Notes under the pieces: generated by a model | The model's input: only the letters and a program-made list of their open reading frames with translations | What the model was told of the DNA's origin: nothing | The model's database searches: none | Shown: piece after piece, positions 31,650-43,345 of the stretch | Numbering within the stretch: position 1 is the stretch's first letter | Layout: each line of letters opens with the position of its first letter | Made by a program: the position numbers and the translations under genes | Source of the DNA: Bryoerythrophyllum caledonicum | Lineage: Eukaryota > Streptophyta > Bryopsida > Pottiales > Pottiaceae | Length of the DNA stretch: 64,000 nt | Assembly (NCBI GenBank): GCA_963971425.1 | Contig: OZ020523.1 | Span: forward strand, 12,458,867-12,522,866 | Direction: 5' to 3'

Positions 31650-31875
31650 ACCTTAAAACGTCAGTCGGTAACTGTATATAGAGGCACATATTTAATTCTA
31701 TAAAATACAAAAAAATATCAAAGTTTAGCAAGACTTACACCTTTGGATTGAAGATTCTTCCACTAACATCTTTCACTTAGAGATCATTTCAATATCTAAA
31801 CCTTATCTTGTTTAAATATGACACCCTACATGTAGAATATTGTCGCCATTAATGCCATCTCCTGACATTTAAGGG
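31650..31875. mobile_element. TTAA element family B (226 bp)
   Basis: Flanking TTAA at 31646-31649 and 31876-31879. Ends ACCTTAAAACGTCAGTCGG and TTTAAGGG. About 80 percent like the copy at 30207 by eye. Its right flank is family A sequence, so it may have inserted into an older family A copy. Confidence 0.8.
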
Positions 31876-31879
31876 TTAA

Positions 31880-32620
31880 CTGTAAGTTCTTAATAAGACT
31901 TTTAAATGAACATGTGATGACTTTTGGTTGCAATCCACTGCACACAATAAAGATTATAGCATCTGAAGTGAGAGAAGAAGTTTTCCATCCACCTGGTAGC
32001 CCACTTTGACTAAGCATTTTTTGGAACTTTTACACTGAAGAGTGTTCAAACCCTTTACCACTATGACCCATGTGAAGTAAGTTGTTTGTGTGCTAAATTT
32101 TAGATTGAATCAAGGGGTGAAACGTGTTGCAATGAACAAAATTTTGCATGGAGGTACAAAAAAGTGACAATGAATTCAAAAAATTGAGTGGTAATTTTTG
32201 TTCCATACAAGTTTACATATTTGAGAATTCCAATTGTTCAAATTGGACATTCCTTTTTCACTAACTTAAAGGGGGGGAATGGATAAAAATAATAAAGCAT
32301 CTCATTTCACTTCATTTATTGAATTATTTATCCCCTAAATGACAAAGTCTCAAGGTGGGACTTTGCTAATCTTGGGGACGTTCCCATGGTTGCAATTTGT
32401 ATTTCCAAATCTTGAAATTTTGTACAAGGATGCAAGAAGACAAGAGGTATATGGTAATATAACTCTTATTATCATCGGACCTATAGACAAAAAGTTATGC
32501 CATCCTAAAGAAAAACCTTTAGAATGCGCCTACATTTGCCAAGTGTAAAAACTTTTGCTAGGAGACTTTATTAAATGTGAGATTTTCAATACTAGCAAGT
32601 AATATTACTTGCTTTCATAT
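31880..32620. mobile_element. TTAA element family A fragments
   Basis: 31890-32290 matches 57160-57560 (GGTTGCAATCCACTGCAC, TTTGACTAAGCAT, GAGAATTCCAAT). 32330-32620 matches 27340-27640 and begins TTTATCCCCTAAATGAC. These are two neighbouring or rearranged copies. Confidence 0.6.
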
Positions 32621-32626
32621 GGTGTT

Positions 32627-35045
32627 TGGCAGTTTTAGGGTCAACTAAGGATTTTCAGTCGGGCCCCTCCGTCTTTATTCTTACAACTGACTGTAGGTTT
32701 AATTCTAGCACAGACTATCGTAATTACTTAACTAATTCTTTTTGTTTTTGCCGTATTTTTAGGTTAACTTCCGGCCTCATATGGAAACGGATTCCTACAA
32801 ACGGCCTTCTATTTCGGTTGTGGCCGGATGGGATTAGGCGCATAGTTCCCAGACCGAATCAAATGGCTTCGTTGGTTCAACAAGTACACGAAGACCTTGG
32901 ACATTTTGGCGTGCGACGGACTCATTCGATGTTGCGCAGCCAATATTGGTGGACTGGCATGTATCAGCAGGTCGCCACGTACGTTTCACGGTGTGAAGTT
33001 TGTGATCGGGTCAAATCCAACTTCAACACCTTGTCACCACAATTGCAGCCTTTGCCCATCATGGGTTTAGGCTACCGTCGGTCTCTGGATTTTGTTGGGC
33101 CACTTGTTGTCACCCCACGTGGAGCCAAGTACGTGTTGGTGATGGTGGAGCACTTCAGCAAGTGGATTGAGCTTGTGGCACTACCACAGAACTCCTTGGA
33201 GTTGGTAGCCATGGCATTCCTTGACCGGGTGCTGGCTCGTCTTGGAGCCCCAGCTGAGGTGTTGACTGACCAAGGGCGTGAGTTCCTTGGTGCTTTCAAG
33301 GCTTTGTGCACCAAGGCTTTGATTAACCACCGTACCACTTCTCGGGATCATCCGGAAGCGGACGGTTTGGCGGAGCGTGTGGTTCAGATCGTCAAGCGTG
33401 GACTACGGAAGTATGGATTACTTCAGGGTGGCCACGGTGATTGGGATCTGATGATACCATGGATCGCCATGGGATACCGGATTAGCCGGCAGGCCTCTTT
33501 GGCCGCTTTCAGCCCGTATCAATTGTTGTACGGACGGGAGCCGATTCTACACAGTTTTATTCCGGAGAAGTTGGCCCCAGTTGTGGACTTGGATGATCCG
33601 AAGGTCTGGATCCAGTGTCTGCGTGATTGGGCGGAGTTCTTTCAAGCGGGCCATGCCAATGGCCATGGAGAATTTATCCATCGCTCATCATCGCGAGACA
33701 TTACGGTACGCTCGCATTCGCAGCGGCACTTACCGACCTCAGTTGCGGCATTTCTCCACTGGAGATTACGTGTATTTGCAGCGTGAGGCGCCTACGACGT
33801 TGGACGTCAAGGCTGGGCGCACCATTCTTCGCGTGAAGGATGTGTTGCCCAATGGCAGCTTGTTGCTGGAAGGCAAAGATGGCCGGGAGTGTCGGGAGCA
33901 CTCCAAGAACTGTGCGCCCTGCCATTTGCCCATTGATGGCTCCGTGCATCCTGAGTTGGCCGTTGTGCCACAGGGTCTTCCATGTTTTGTATGTGGTGAA
34001 AAGAAGGGCGCGGCTACCATGTTGCTTTGTGACCATTGCCAGCGTGGTTGGCATATGGCTTGCCTAACGCTGCCCCTTTCTACTCTATTGTCCGGGGATT
34101 GGACTTGCCCTCGTTGTCGGAGGTCTTCGAGCCACGTTTCACCCGATGAAACGGCTTGAATTCCTCGTGGGCTTGTCAATGTATGGTGCGTTGCGATCCA
34201 GTTGGAGTTCCTGGTTTCGATTCAGGAATAGGCCACGTGGAGATTGACCAAGGGATTGGCAACAAAGTTGCCTAAGGCGATTAAAGATGGGGCTCACATT
34301 GTACCCGGCCTACCCTCTCTCTGTTACTTCTCCATATGCTTATTGATTTGGCGACGGGCGACATCTTCGATTGGATGCGTATAGTTGTTGCACCGACATC
34401 ACCATGGCGTTTAGTCTTGTTAGTGTTGTATGGTCCTAGCTGGATAGAGGGTCTCTTTATCCGCTAGGGGGGGCACTTGAGGGTGTATTACGTATATTTA
34501 TTTTAGTGTATGTTTTTCATTTAATGTTGGTTGTGATTCTCGATCTGTTGTATTTAGCAATCTTTGTTTACACGACAGCTGTCACGGGATGTGGCGTCGA
34601 GGACCACACCACATCTCGTGGTGTTAGCGTAGGTTAGATTAGTCTAATCTACGTTAATTTATGTTTAGGGATGTATGGCGGCGCACCCATTCATCCATGG
34701 ATGACTTTCATCCACTTAGGGTTGCACATGTATGCGTATAGCGCCGCACTTGTCCTTGACTTGACGTCTTTATCAAGTCAAGCTTTGTGAGTGTTTAGAG
34801 AGTGATTTGTGAGTGTTTACTTGTAAGTGATGGTTTTCATTAGTAAATGCTCCTCATTCTCTAATTCTACTTGCACTCGTTGATTCTCCCCTTGTGGAGT
34901 GCGAGAAGCTTGACTGTTGTGTGATTTCATTCTTGTTCTCTTGAGGGTGTATTACGTATACTTGTTTTAGTGTATGTTTTTTGTTTATTTGATGTTGGTT
35001 GTGATTCTCGATCTCAGTGTGTTTAGCGATCTTTGTTTACACGAC
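32627..35045 (+). mobile_element. Gypsy LTR retrotransposon fossil with PHD finger
   Basis: An incomplete, broken fossil of the Ty3/Gypsy group (a few breaks; only its 3' part is seen). Visible parts in order: integrase zinc-binding H2C2 region (about 32870-33010), integrase core (about 33050-33420, with DFVGP, TDQGREF and the Glu of GLAERV), a post-core region, and a PHD-type C4HC3 zinc finger (about 33966-34130: CFVCGEKKG, CDHCQRGWHMAC, CPRCR). A purine-rich tract precedes an LTR-like unit near 34483-34940. The start of that unit recurs at 34942-35045, so two LTR starts stand in tandem. The age is moderate; LTR divergence cannot be measured because no 5' LTR is visible. Confidence 0.85.
34483..35045 (+). 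repeat. LTR-like unit with repeated start
   Basis: TTGAGGGTGTATTACGTATA begins at about 34483 and again at about 34942. Each is followed by TTTTAGTGTATGTTTTT and GTTGTGATTCTCGATCT, then CTTTGTTTACACGACA. The unit is about 458 bp. The second copy is cut off near 35045, shortly before the Harbinger element at 35074. Confidence 0.75.
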
Positions 35046-35734
35046 ATGTCGCCTAAAATGGATAAGAAGCTAAGGGCCGCTTCACACCTAACGCCTGAGT
35101 TGAGAATCCGTCGGTTTCCACCTATGAAATTGCTAGAGTGGCCAAAGTCAAGCCTCTCGGCCTTCACACCAAAGGCCAAAGTCCAAAGGTTGTCGTCTTC
35201 CAATGTGCCTACATGGCAGCACTTTTGGAGAGTTTTGGCGCCAAGGTGACGGACTCTCGAGCAAAACTTGGGTCGTTGTTTTTAGTCGACCCAAACTTCC
35301 TTCGAGAGTCCATTGATTTTTTCAATAAAATAATCAAAATCTGACAAGGTCTGGATCGTTAGATGAAAGAGGCCGAATTTTTTGGCTAACTTGTTTTGGC
35401 ATAGGTGAACATGGTCGTTCCTTTGTTCACGGAGTGAAAGTGGCCACTTGTCTTCCTCTCTCGCTCTTCCTCACATTTGTTTTAGTTAGATCTTGATTTT
35501 TTTCAAGTGTTGGTGTTCTTGTTCTGTTTTTTTTTTTGACATTGTTAGAGAAGATGGATCATTTTTCTCAAAACCTCCAATACCGTAGCAACGAGAGTCT
35601 TGAAGGTTTGGAAAAAATTTATGGCCGAATTTGTATGGTGCATTTCAACCCTTTTCAGTTCAAGTTAGAGAAGAAAGAGTAAGATTGGAAGAATTGAAGA
35701 GAGGAATGTTGATGGAGAGGATTGTGAGATCGTA

Positions 35735-36744
35735 GGGTCCTCATTAAAGAGAGCTCTTTCAAAGAAGAAGGTTGCTCCAAAGAAGAAGGTTGCAAAAGAG
35801 GTGGTGGTCAAAATTGAAGGAGAGGAAGCAAATCGGACGTGGTTGGATTTGAAGGTCCTTCAATTGATTGCCTTAAAGGAAGAGATGGAATCCGAGTTTG
35901 AGAGAAACGGCAAGGAACAAGGTAAATTTTCAAACCCAGACCCTGAATTTTACAAAAGGTTTGATAATTGGAGGCCCAATTTGAGGCCAAGATGCCTTTG
36001 CCTTCGTAGGCGCCCGGCCCCGGCCACCACGGCCCCCCTTATCCCCCATTGCAAGGGCATGAAGGCCGTTGGCATAGGGATTTGAGCCTTAGTCTCCCCC
36101 AATTCAACCAAGACACTCTCCACCGAGCTCCTTGATGTCCAATGCCTCATTTTCTCCTTCTTTTATGCAAATACAGTGGCCGTTTGAGCTTCCCAAGGTG
36201 TGCTGAAATTGATTTTTCAAGGCCATTTCTGAGCATTTTCACTAATTTTTTTCATGTTTTTGGCATAGAAATTGGCACATGGGTGCGGCTCCATGCAAGA
36301 ATGGTTGCTATGCTTCCTAAATTCAACCGTTCGGCTGTGGCTTGCTGGAAAAAGTTCACTCAAGTTTTTGCTTCTTACAAGGAGGACAAAATGGCAAATG
36401 GCATTTCTAGAAACAATCGCTAAGAAAGTAAACTCTACGATGCCATGGACAAATGGTACCATGAAGTGGGACAAGTTTTCAAGCACGTTTCTGCTACAAC
36501 AAATGACAACTTCAACAATTTTAACAATTTTCCACCAGGAGCTGAAAGTGTACTGTCATCGACAGTGTCATCGACACCGTCATCAACACCATCCAAAGGT
36601 AAACAAAATTTTCAAGAGCATTCCCTTGAGATTTTTGAACGGATGGCAGAAATTAGTATAGGATTAATGAAAAACTTCGAGAAAAAGAATGAGCTATTAG
36701 AGAGGGTTGATCACCAATTTGATTGCCTAGTTAACAAGCTCTAG
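35735..36744 (+). pseudogene. Harbinger Myb-like gene, damaged
   Basis: An exon-like part starts near 35735 (SLKRALSKKKVAPKKKV, then RTWLDLKVLQLIALKEEME). Non-coding sequence resembling an intron follows to about 36267 (acceptor GGCATAG). A second part reads ACWKKFTQVFASYKEDKMANG, has a stop at 36421, then LYDAMDKWYHEVGQVF and a Ser/Thr-rich linker to FEKKNELLERVDHQFDCLVNKL. The layout is that of the trihelix-type ORF1 partner. Confidence 0.7.
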
Positions 36745-37011
36745 TACATACTTTACTCCAATTCAGAATCACTACTACTGTAGGTACAATTCTGAAATTT
36801 GAGGTTTGATTTTTGTACAAAATGGGCTTTGTAAAAGCTGTCCGCTAACAGTATATGAATCCGCCAACATGTTCTTTATATTTTTCTTGTCGCATTTTTC
36901 TTGTTTCGTCTTGTTCACCATCTTCTTCTTCCATTTCTTCTTCTTCACTTGGTTCTATGAACGATGTCTCTTCGGCTACAGGATTGTCCTTTTGTAATTC
37001 TCTCATTTCTC

Positions 37012-38336
37012 TTAGTGAAGATTCGAGGGCTTAAACATATCTACCTCCCGCATATTGCCTAGGTATGTATTTTCTTCCACTTGCAATTCAATTTCTGCAT
37101 CCTCTGCCCAATCCATATTGAATTCGTCCTTTTCTATGATACATAAGTTATATAGACATAGAGCTGCGGTAACCACGTCGGGTACATTTTGTAACGGCAT
37201 ATCTATCATTTTCAGTAATATATGCCATCTACCCTTTAGAATACCAAATGCCCTTTCGACCGCCATTCGAGTGCTTGATTGGATGAAATTCCAATGAGCC
37301 TTTCTCCTAGACAAACCATCCATTTCTCCCTTGAATGGTGAATAAAACCAAGGCCACATGGAATATGCAGCATCACCAATAAATTTGAAGGGTAAAAATG
37401 AACCTCTCATAGTTTTCTTCCATGTTTCTGATTTATGAAATAAAGCCCAATCATGGATTTGTCCAGCCACCCAAAGTCATAATCCCAAAATTTGCAATCT
37501 GCGTCTACAACCCCTTGAAGTAGACATGAATAAAATCTTTTTCTACAATAGTATGCAATAGGATCATGACACGGTGCTAGGATAGGGATATGACTACCAT
37601 CTATTGCTCCTAATATTAGTGGAATGCCATGTATTGCCTCAAAACCAGATGCAATATCCTTCATCCTCGTAAGAGTTGGCTTTTTCCTAAACCAATGGTT
37701 AGATAAATCCTAATTGCTTCACAACATTCCCTCACAATTACCGAAGTTGTACTCAATCCTATTCCAAATAAATCACCAATCATAACTAATGAATTTTCGG
37801 TTGCTAATCGAGAAAGTGTTACGGCAAGCCTACATTCAACGGTGATGCTTTCTCTAAACTTTGTATCTTTTTTTCTCAAAATCGGCCCCAAAAGGTTACA
37901 TAAATACTTAATAGTGTCTACCCTCGAGAGGAGGAAGTAGCCCCATACTTCTAATTCCTTGCATGGTGGGCATGGTCTTAGTGGTGGTGCGAACAGACAC
38001 TTTATTCACGTCAGTCCCTCCAGGACCGACAATCTCTTTGTTCTTTAAATACTCAAACGTAGATGGACTCACCCTCATTCGCTTTTGAAATTCTCTCTCC
38101 AAGTAAGACCCTATAAGACTATGCTCCAAAAATCCTCCATACCTCTGATATTGCCAACAAGTCCTCCTAAAATCCACCTGCCGTCTTTGAGCGATAAATA
38201 CTGCCATCATCATCATCATTTGAACATTTTGTTGGAAAATTGCAAGTTTTTGCAATGCCAAAATGCCTACTATAACATACTTCATTACCATGAAACCCGA
38301 AAGTAGAACAAGAATACGTTCCCTTCTAGAATCCAT
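37012..38336 (-). pseudogene. Harbinger DDE nuclease, damaged
   Basis: Catalytic motifs remain in order: AIDGSHIP (first Asp, about 37595), FIGDAAYSMWPW (second Asp, about 37360) and VERAFGILKGRWH (Glu, about 37235). The frame changes near 37670 and near 37460 and is discontinuous near 37900, so at least two single-base-type indels are present. The N-terminal segment (FRRTCWQYQRYGGFLEHSLIGSYLEREF...) is intact. It once acted with the Myb-like protein of the same element. Confidence 0.85.
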
Positions 38337-38591
38337 GGTAAAAGAATGAGAGAGGAAAATTTCAGAAAATTAATCCATCCACATAATAAAAAGTGAGTGG
38401 AATCTTGGCAAATGATATGGGGTTTGGACTTTGGACTTGGGTTTTGGGGCTTCACACCACAAGCGCCCAAAGGCTTCAATATGTATATTTTAATGTTTAT
38501 TTTTAATCCAAAAGTTTGGATTCTTCCCATAGTTTGGACAGAAATTTTGACGGATGGACTCTTGACTCGGCTAGGTGTGAAGCGGCCCTAA

Positions 38592-39356
38592 GCTGGATGT
38601 ATGATGAGTTAATGTTTGATTTTTAAAACTATCATATATTTTTCCCCTTTTATGGTTTGAGCTTCATGCGCCCACTCTGGAACATGACTCAGACCGAGTC
38701 ATGAAGAGTCAACTTTAAAGGAAAAACCTCATTATACAAATGATTTCTAAGACTTCTGCTAGAAGCATCTGTGTCAACCATTTTTTCATGTTAGTGGGAT
38801 AGCTACAGTGGCTAGAGAGGCTAGGGAGCTGTAGCACTTTTGGCTCTCTCCTGATTTGTGAAACGAAACAGAACCAATTTCTCTCCACAAATATCTATTT
38901 TGGAGAATTCATCTCCATAAACATAGAATTGTACATCCTTTTTGGTGATAGGATGGAGTCCTGGCTGTTCATTAGTGGCAATATGGCAATATGGCAACCC
39001 CCATTAATGAAGTTTTGGCCATATAAAATCATAATTTCCCCACATTTGGGGAATATTCCTTTTTGGGGAAATAATCGCCCCAGATCGCCAAACGAAAACA
39101 AAGAAGTCAGGACTGATATTTTCCATGTTCCAAAGTGGGCACGAGAATCCTACTTGCAGTAAAGGCTTCCATTATTTGTGTAAAAAAACAAAGTGGGCAC
39201 GTGAAGCTACCCAAATTCCAGCAGATTATGTTGGCAGATTTTGTTGGCAGATTATGTGGTGCTACCCCAATGTTCGCAGATTGTGTGTCTACCCCAATGT
39301 TTGCAGATTATGGAGTTTTCCTAAAAGTCACCAAAATACACTGGATAGGTACCCCG
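38592..39356. other. Non-genic stretch
   Basis: No gene. CGAAACAGAACC near 38863 and CCAAACGAAAAC near 39097 could be remains of a small element, but I see no target duplication. A degenerate GGCAGATTATGT repeat lies at 39225-39320. Confidence 0.4.
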
Positions 39357-39369
39357 AATCTTAGGGTCT

Positions 39370-39412
39370 CAGTAAAGGTTCGCCTTTCCTTGAGTCAAAA
39401 AAATAAATAAAA
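39370..39412 (+). mobile_element. Minimal LINE tail insertion (43 bp)
   Basis: Only the last bases of the LINE family (CAGTAAAGG...CCTTGAGTCAAAAAA) are present. A 13-bp target duplication AATCTTAGGGTCT flanks them (39357-39369 and 39413-39425). Extreme 5' truncation is normal for target-primed reverse transcription. Confidence 0.85.
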
Positions 39413-39657
39413 AATCTTAGGGTCTTATGTTAGTAATCGGGACCACATGCACATGGTGTCTTGTCTTGGGAAAGGTTTGGGGGAACTATTGGTCAACCCT
39501 GTGAGAACTATTGGTCAACCCTGTGAGAACTTAGATTATTATGGGGTAGTTTATTGCTTGCATGGGGTAGGGCCCAAGAACATTGATTGCAAAGCATTTC
39601 ATTGGTGCAGAAAAAGGCGTTATGAAATTTCCTCATGCTCTCTTTCATTCCGTTTAT

Positions 39658-40602
39658 CCCCTAAGGTACCAAGACAGTTTTACACCAAAAACACTTCAAA
39701 ATTGTTGGATTCTGGTGCAATGAATAAAGAAGGTAACAAAAACATTGATTTTTAGTTCTGACCGTAGGATCTCAATAAAGGCTTATTAAGTAATACATGT
39801 ACAAAATTTCATAAACTTTGACCGCACGGATTGAAAGATTATAGTGTTTGAAGTCAAGCAAATGGTTCATTTTCTTCCCTGCGTTTAGTGGATCAGCAGA
39901 CTTTGACTTCAGTTGGTGTCAAGAAATTTCACTACACAAGGTCTAAATCTATTGCCATCTTGTTAAGCATGACTTAAGCTCCTAACACACCAATTTTTAG
40001 AGGTAGAGACAGGGTGTAGCATATTCAAAACAAGTGTACAAGGAGTGGAGGCTCGAAATTTGTTAATTCACACTTTAATTTTTTTTGAACTTAATATGTT
40101 TTCGATTGATAATCCGAATGGTTAATAAGAAGGTTTACATTACATATTGTTGTGGAAAAAATAAAAAGTGAAAAATATGAAGATCTCTAGGTTTCATGTG
40201 GAAAAGAAGAAGTTTTTTTGGTACCTTGCCCGACAATGAGTGACAATGTGTGAAAATGTTTGACTTGGGTTGGTATGCTATTTTTCACTAAAGACAAGAA
40301 CTTTTTTTTGACAATATGAAGGGAAATAATATTACTTACAAGTACTGAAAATCTCACTTTCAATAGAGTGTCCTATCAAAAGTTTTTGGAGGTGCCCGAG
40401 GTGCCCGCCCTCCCCATTTAAAATTAAAAACCCTATAACTTTTTCATCAAATGTCCAATTTAGGAAAAAATTGTTTTCCCACTGAGCTCTTGGTAATGTC
40501 TTTCTATAGTAAAAATTTCAAAGTGGAATGTTGGAAATTGACACCATAGGAACCTGACCGATTTTTCAAAAAGCCAAATTTGGACACTTGGTCCTTTAGG
40601 GG
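39658..40602. mobile_element. TTAA element family A (945 bp)
   Basis: The left flank is TTAT (a changed TTAA), the right TTAA at 40603-40606. Ends CCCCTAAGGTACCAAG and CTTGGTCCTTTAGGGG. The best-preserved long copy in this orientation; non-coding. Confidence 0.85.
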
Positions 40603-40606
40603 TTAA

Positions 40607-41044
40607 AGGAAGTCGTTACTGCAAGAAGGATTCCTTTATTTGTGTATTTATTGCAAGGAGGCTTCCTTGATTAGATAGTGCAAGTAACTACGCCACTAGG
40701 ACTTAAATTGTATACCCTACGTGGAGGTCTACTTAGTACATAATTAATTCAAAATGGCCGGTGTCCAAATTTCTTGGAAAAAATATACATTTTGTCTAAG
40801 GTGATATCCATGTGATGCCAAGGTCATACTCATATAATATCTATGTGATATTTGTGTAATATCTAGGTGATACCCATTAAGTCCAAACCACTATGCGAGG
40901 AAAAAATAATTTATTCGACACAAGGTTGTTGAACTAGACCTTGGGGTACGGTATGCTACCAAAAGCTTGCGATTAATCATTTCCTTGAAGTTTCTCAGCA
41001 ATTCATCACAACATATGTGGCTATCACCAACATTTGAAAATCTC
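40607..41044. repeat. Spacer with GTGATAYC repeats
   Basis: Between 40798 and 40880 a degenerate short repeat (ATATCTAGGTGATACCCAT type) recurs every 18-25 bp. A related array lies at 50405-50510. No gene. Confidence 0.5.
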
Positions 41045-41275
41045 AGTACACTGAATTTGATGTTTTAGTGTAGTGGTACTGTGGTACTTTACAATTTGAA
41101 AGCGCTATAACTTTTTACTTTCTATGAAGAATTTTACTGAGAGTTCAACTGTCTACACTACTCAAAGAGAATGATAATTTTCAATATGGGTGGCAAAAAT
41201 ATTCATGGAGAGTAAAAGCTTATAGCATTTATTAATCATATAGTGTGCCTACACTAAACATCAAATTCAGAGTAG
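41045..41275. mobile_element. MITE family C (about 231 bp)
   Basis: Long inverted ends (ACTGAATTTGATGTTTTAG at the left; CTACACTAAACATCAAATTC at the right) and an AT-rich interior. Related to 51795-52020, which is a proven insertion. Confidence 0.7.
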
Positions 41276-41510
41276 TTTGTCCAGTAAAATATTTTTCCAA
41301 GTCCACTAATGTTTTAAACCTTCTTGCAAAAATACAAGCCATGTAATAAAGAAACAATTAAATTTAGACTCCCACCATTCCAAGTTTCTAAAATCATTGA
41401 CATGAGACCGGTAGGGTGGAATGACCCCTTGGAAGGCCCCCAAGGGAATGGACAAGGAAGGATGGGGTCATCCCCATTCCATTCCCCAAATGACCAAGTT
41501 TCAAGGTTCA

Positions 41511-41605
41511 ACGCTTTAGGGTTTAGGGGCTAGGGTTGAGGTGCTAGGGTTTAGGATTTGGAGACTATGATTTATTGGTGATATTTAGGGCTTTGGGTTT
41601 GAATG
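41511..41605. repeat. Degenerate telomere-like repeats
   Basis: TTTAGGG, CTAGGG and GGTTTAGG words are packed in about 90 bp. Plant-type telomere repeats are TTTAGGG. This is a short, degenerate interstitial cluster. Confidence 0.5.
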
Positions 41606-41856
41606 GGGTTGGGAAACATGTACAGGAAGGGAGTGGTAAATCTTACACATCCCAAGTTTTATTTCTTTAAAAATTGATTTACTTTTATAAAAAGTAATAA
41701 GATCGAGTTTATACTTAATATTTTTTGTAAAATATTTTGTAAAATATTTTATGATTTTCAATACAATCCATAATTAACTTTATTATTTCTAAAATTTTAA
41801 AACAAATCAAAAAGTGGTCGCATGGTCACTAAATAAACCCCTGGTTCGCCCATTAA

Positions 41857-42071
41857 CCCCTAAAGGACCAGAGTCTCCTTCGGGGGGATTCCTTGATTTT
41901 TGGGCAGGTTCCTAAAATTTGAAAAAAAATCAATTTTCTCTGAAATTTTTATTCTAGATTGCCTTTGATAAGGGCTTCGTGGACATATTTTTATTTTATT
42001 TTTTGGATTTGTGGTTTGAAAGTTAGTACCACTTATAGTTTTTGAGGGAAATTGTCAAGGAACTTTAGGGG
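41857..42071. mobile_element. TTAA element family A, short form (215 bp)
   Basis: TTAA at 41853-41856 and 42072-42075; ends CCCCTAAAGGACCAGAG and AACTTTAGGGG. Only the terminal parts of the long form remain. Confidence 0.85.
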
Positions 42072-42143
42072 TTAAAAAACAAGGAGGTTTGTAAGCTGCC
42101 CTTGTCTGTTCGCCGGGTTTGTAAACTGTGCTTGTCTGTATTT

Positions 42144-42194
42144 GTAGGCTTACAAGGGTTCACCGTAGGCTACGACGAACCCTTGTAAGCCTAC
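42144..42194. repeat. Perfect hairpin, 18-bp arms
   Basis: Arms GTAGGCTTACAAGGGTTC (42144-42161) and its exact complement (42177-42194) are separated by 15 nt that themselves contain the near-palindrome CGTAGGCTACG. No Helitron-type CTRR end follows. Function unknown. Confidence 0.9.
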
Positions 42195-43345
42195 GATGGC
42201 TGTTGTAACTTGTTATGGAAGCCTAGGGTTGTTGTGCTGATGGCTTTTATCTGCTAGTCCAGGGAACAATTGGGAACCTTGGAGAATCATGGGGAAACCT
42301 TGAGAACACATGGGAACGAAGAAGGAGAGTCATGACTCATGTTGCCTGCCGCCCGTTCGCCTAGGCTTAAGGGTCAGGCCTACGAGTTCTCTGTCCGCCA
42401 CTGGGAACTCTTAGGGAACCCTTGGGAATTATTGGGGACGAAGGAGGAAAGCCATGGCGCCGTCGTCGTGGTCGATTGCAACCAGTATATAGAGCTCTCT
42501 GAGGGCTCAGTGCTTGTTAAATCGGTCTAAGTGCACCGCGGCGTTGCTCCCAACTTCTCGTCCCTCGCCTTCACCTTCCACCGGAGGTTCATGCTACTTC
42601 CACCAGAGATTGACGCTACCAGAACGTTCGTGTTGCAATTGTGGATTCAATGTGGTTCCCCTGTTTGCTATTCGCTCTTTGTATTTGAAAGGAAGAGCAT
42701 ATCTTGGACATCCGTTTTTGACTTATTGATTTTTTCCTCTTGGACATCGGTGTGTCCGCATCATCTTCCATTCATGTTGTGAGATTGCCAATATTTGTTA
42801 GACTCGGAGAACATCTTATGTGTTTCGGGTTGCAGCCCAGGGTGTTTAGATGGAGTTTAACAAATAGATGGTAGTGTCAGGAACGAGGGCTGTCGTCTCC
42901 ATTTTTCTTGTGGCTAGAGTTTGGTGCGGATCGTCCAGTGTGGAGCATTTTTTTTGTGGAACCATTTCGTTCTGTTAGGTCCATTTTGTTTGGTCGAGTG
43001 GATCGTTTGATGGAGGGTGTTTGTTGGACGTGGGAATGGTAGTCGACTAAACCTACTGCTAGCTCTTAACCTCTACAAGTTCTTACCACTTTCATCTATT
43101 GGATGTAAATTTGGCTGTAAGAGTATAGGGTGCAAATTTGCATCGGCGGCATGGCGGTAGCCCAAGCGCAGTCAATCAAGAATATCCTCGTATTCAGATG
43201 TCATACCTGCAAGGAATCTAGTGACACTTCAATTCATCCTAGACCTCTTTGACTTCTAGGTTGCCTGTGATATGTTTGGCTCCGTGAATGACAAAAAGAA
43301 TTCTCTTGCTGGCAGACTCAACTAAGGGTTCTCATCTCACCATCC
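42195..43345. other. Non-genic stretch
   Basis: No gene that I can support. Near 42250-42440 GGGAACC words recur. About 43143-43185 (CATCGGCGGCATGGCGGTAG) is a near-copy of 43453-43490 in the following frame, a local duplication. Confidence 0.4.

Larger units (their letters stand above)
35074..38588 (-). mobile_element. Second PIF/Harbinger transposon (3515 bp, decayed)
   Basis: Ends GGGCCGCTTCACACCTA on both sides (extending, with mismatches, over about 40 bp) are flanked by perfect TAA duplications at 35071-35073 and 38589-38591. Inside are a Myb-like gene on the plus strand and a DDE nuclease on the minus strand, converging. TIRs beginning GGGCC and a TAA duplication are textbook PIF/Harbinger. 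Both genes are damaged, so this copy is non-autonomous now. The ends differ from the 22366 element, so it belongs to another lineage. Confidence 0.95.

Noticed and set aside
33072-34179. Minus-strand frames in the Gypsy region
   Set aside because: They overlap the integrase and PHD coding strand and have no family features of their own.
42144-42194. Helitron 3' hairpin
   Set aside because: No CTRR end within about 12 bp and no TC start or Rep/helicase gene nearby.
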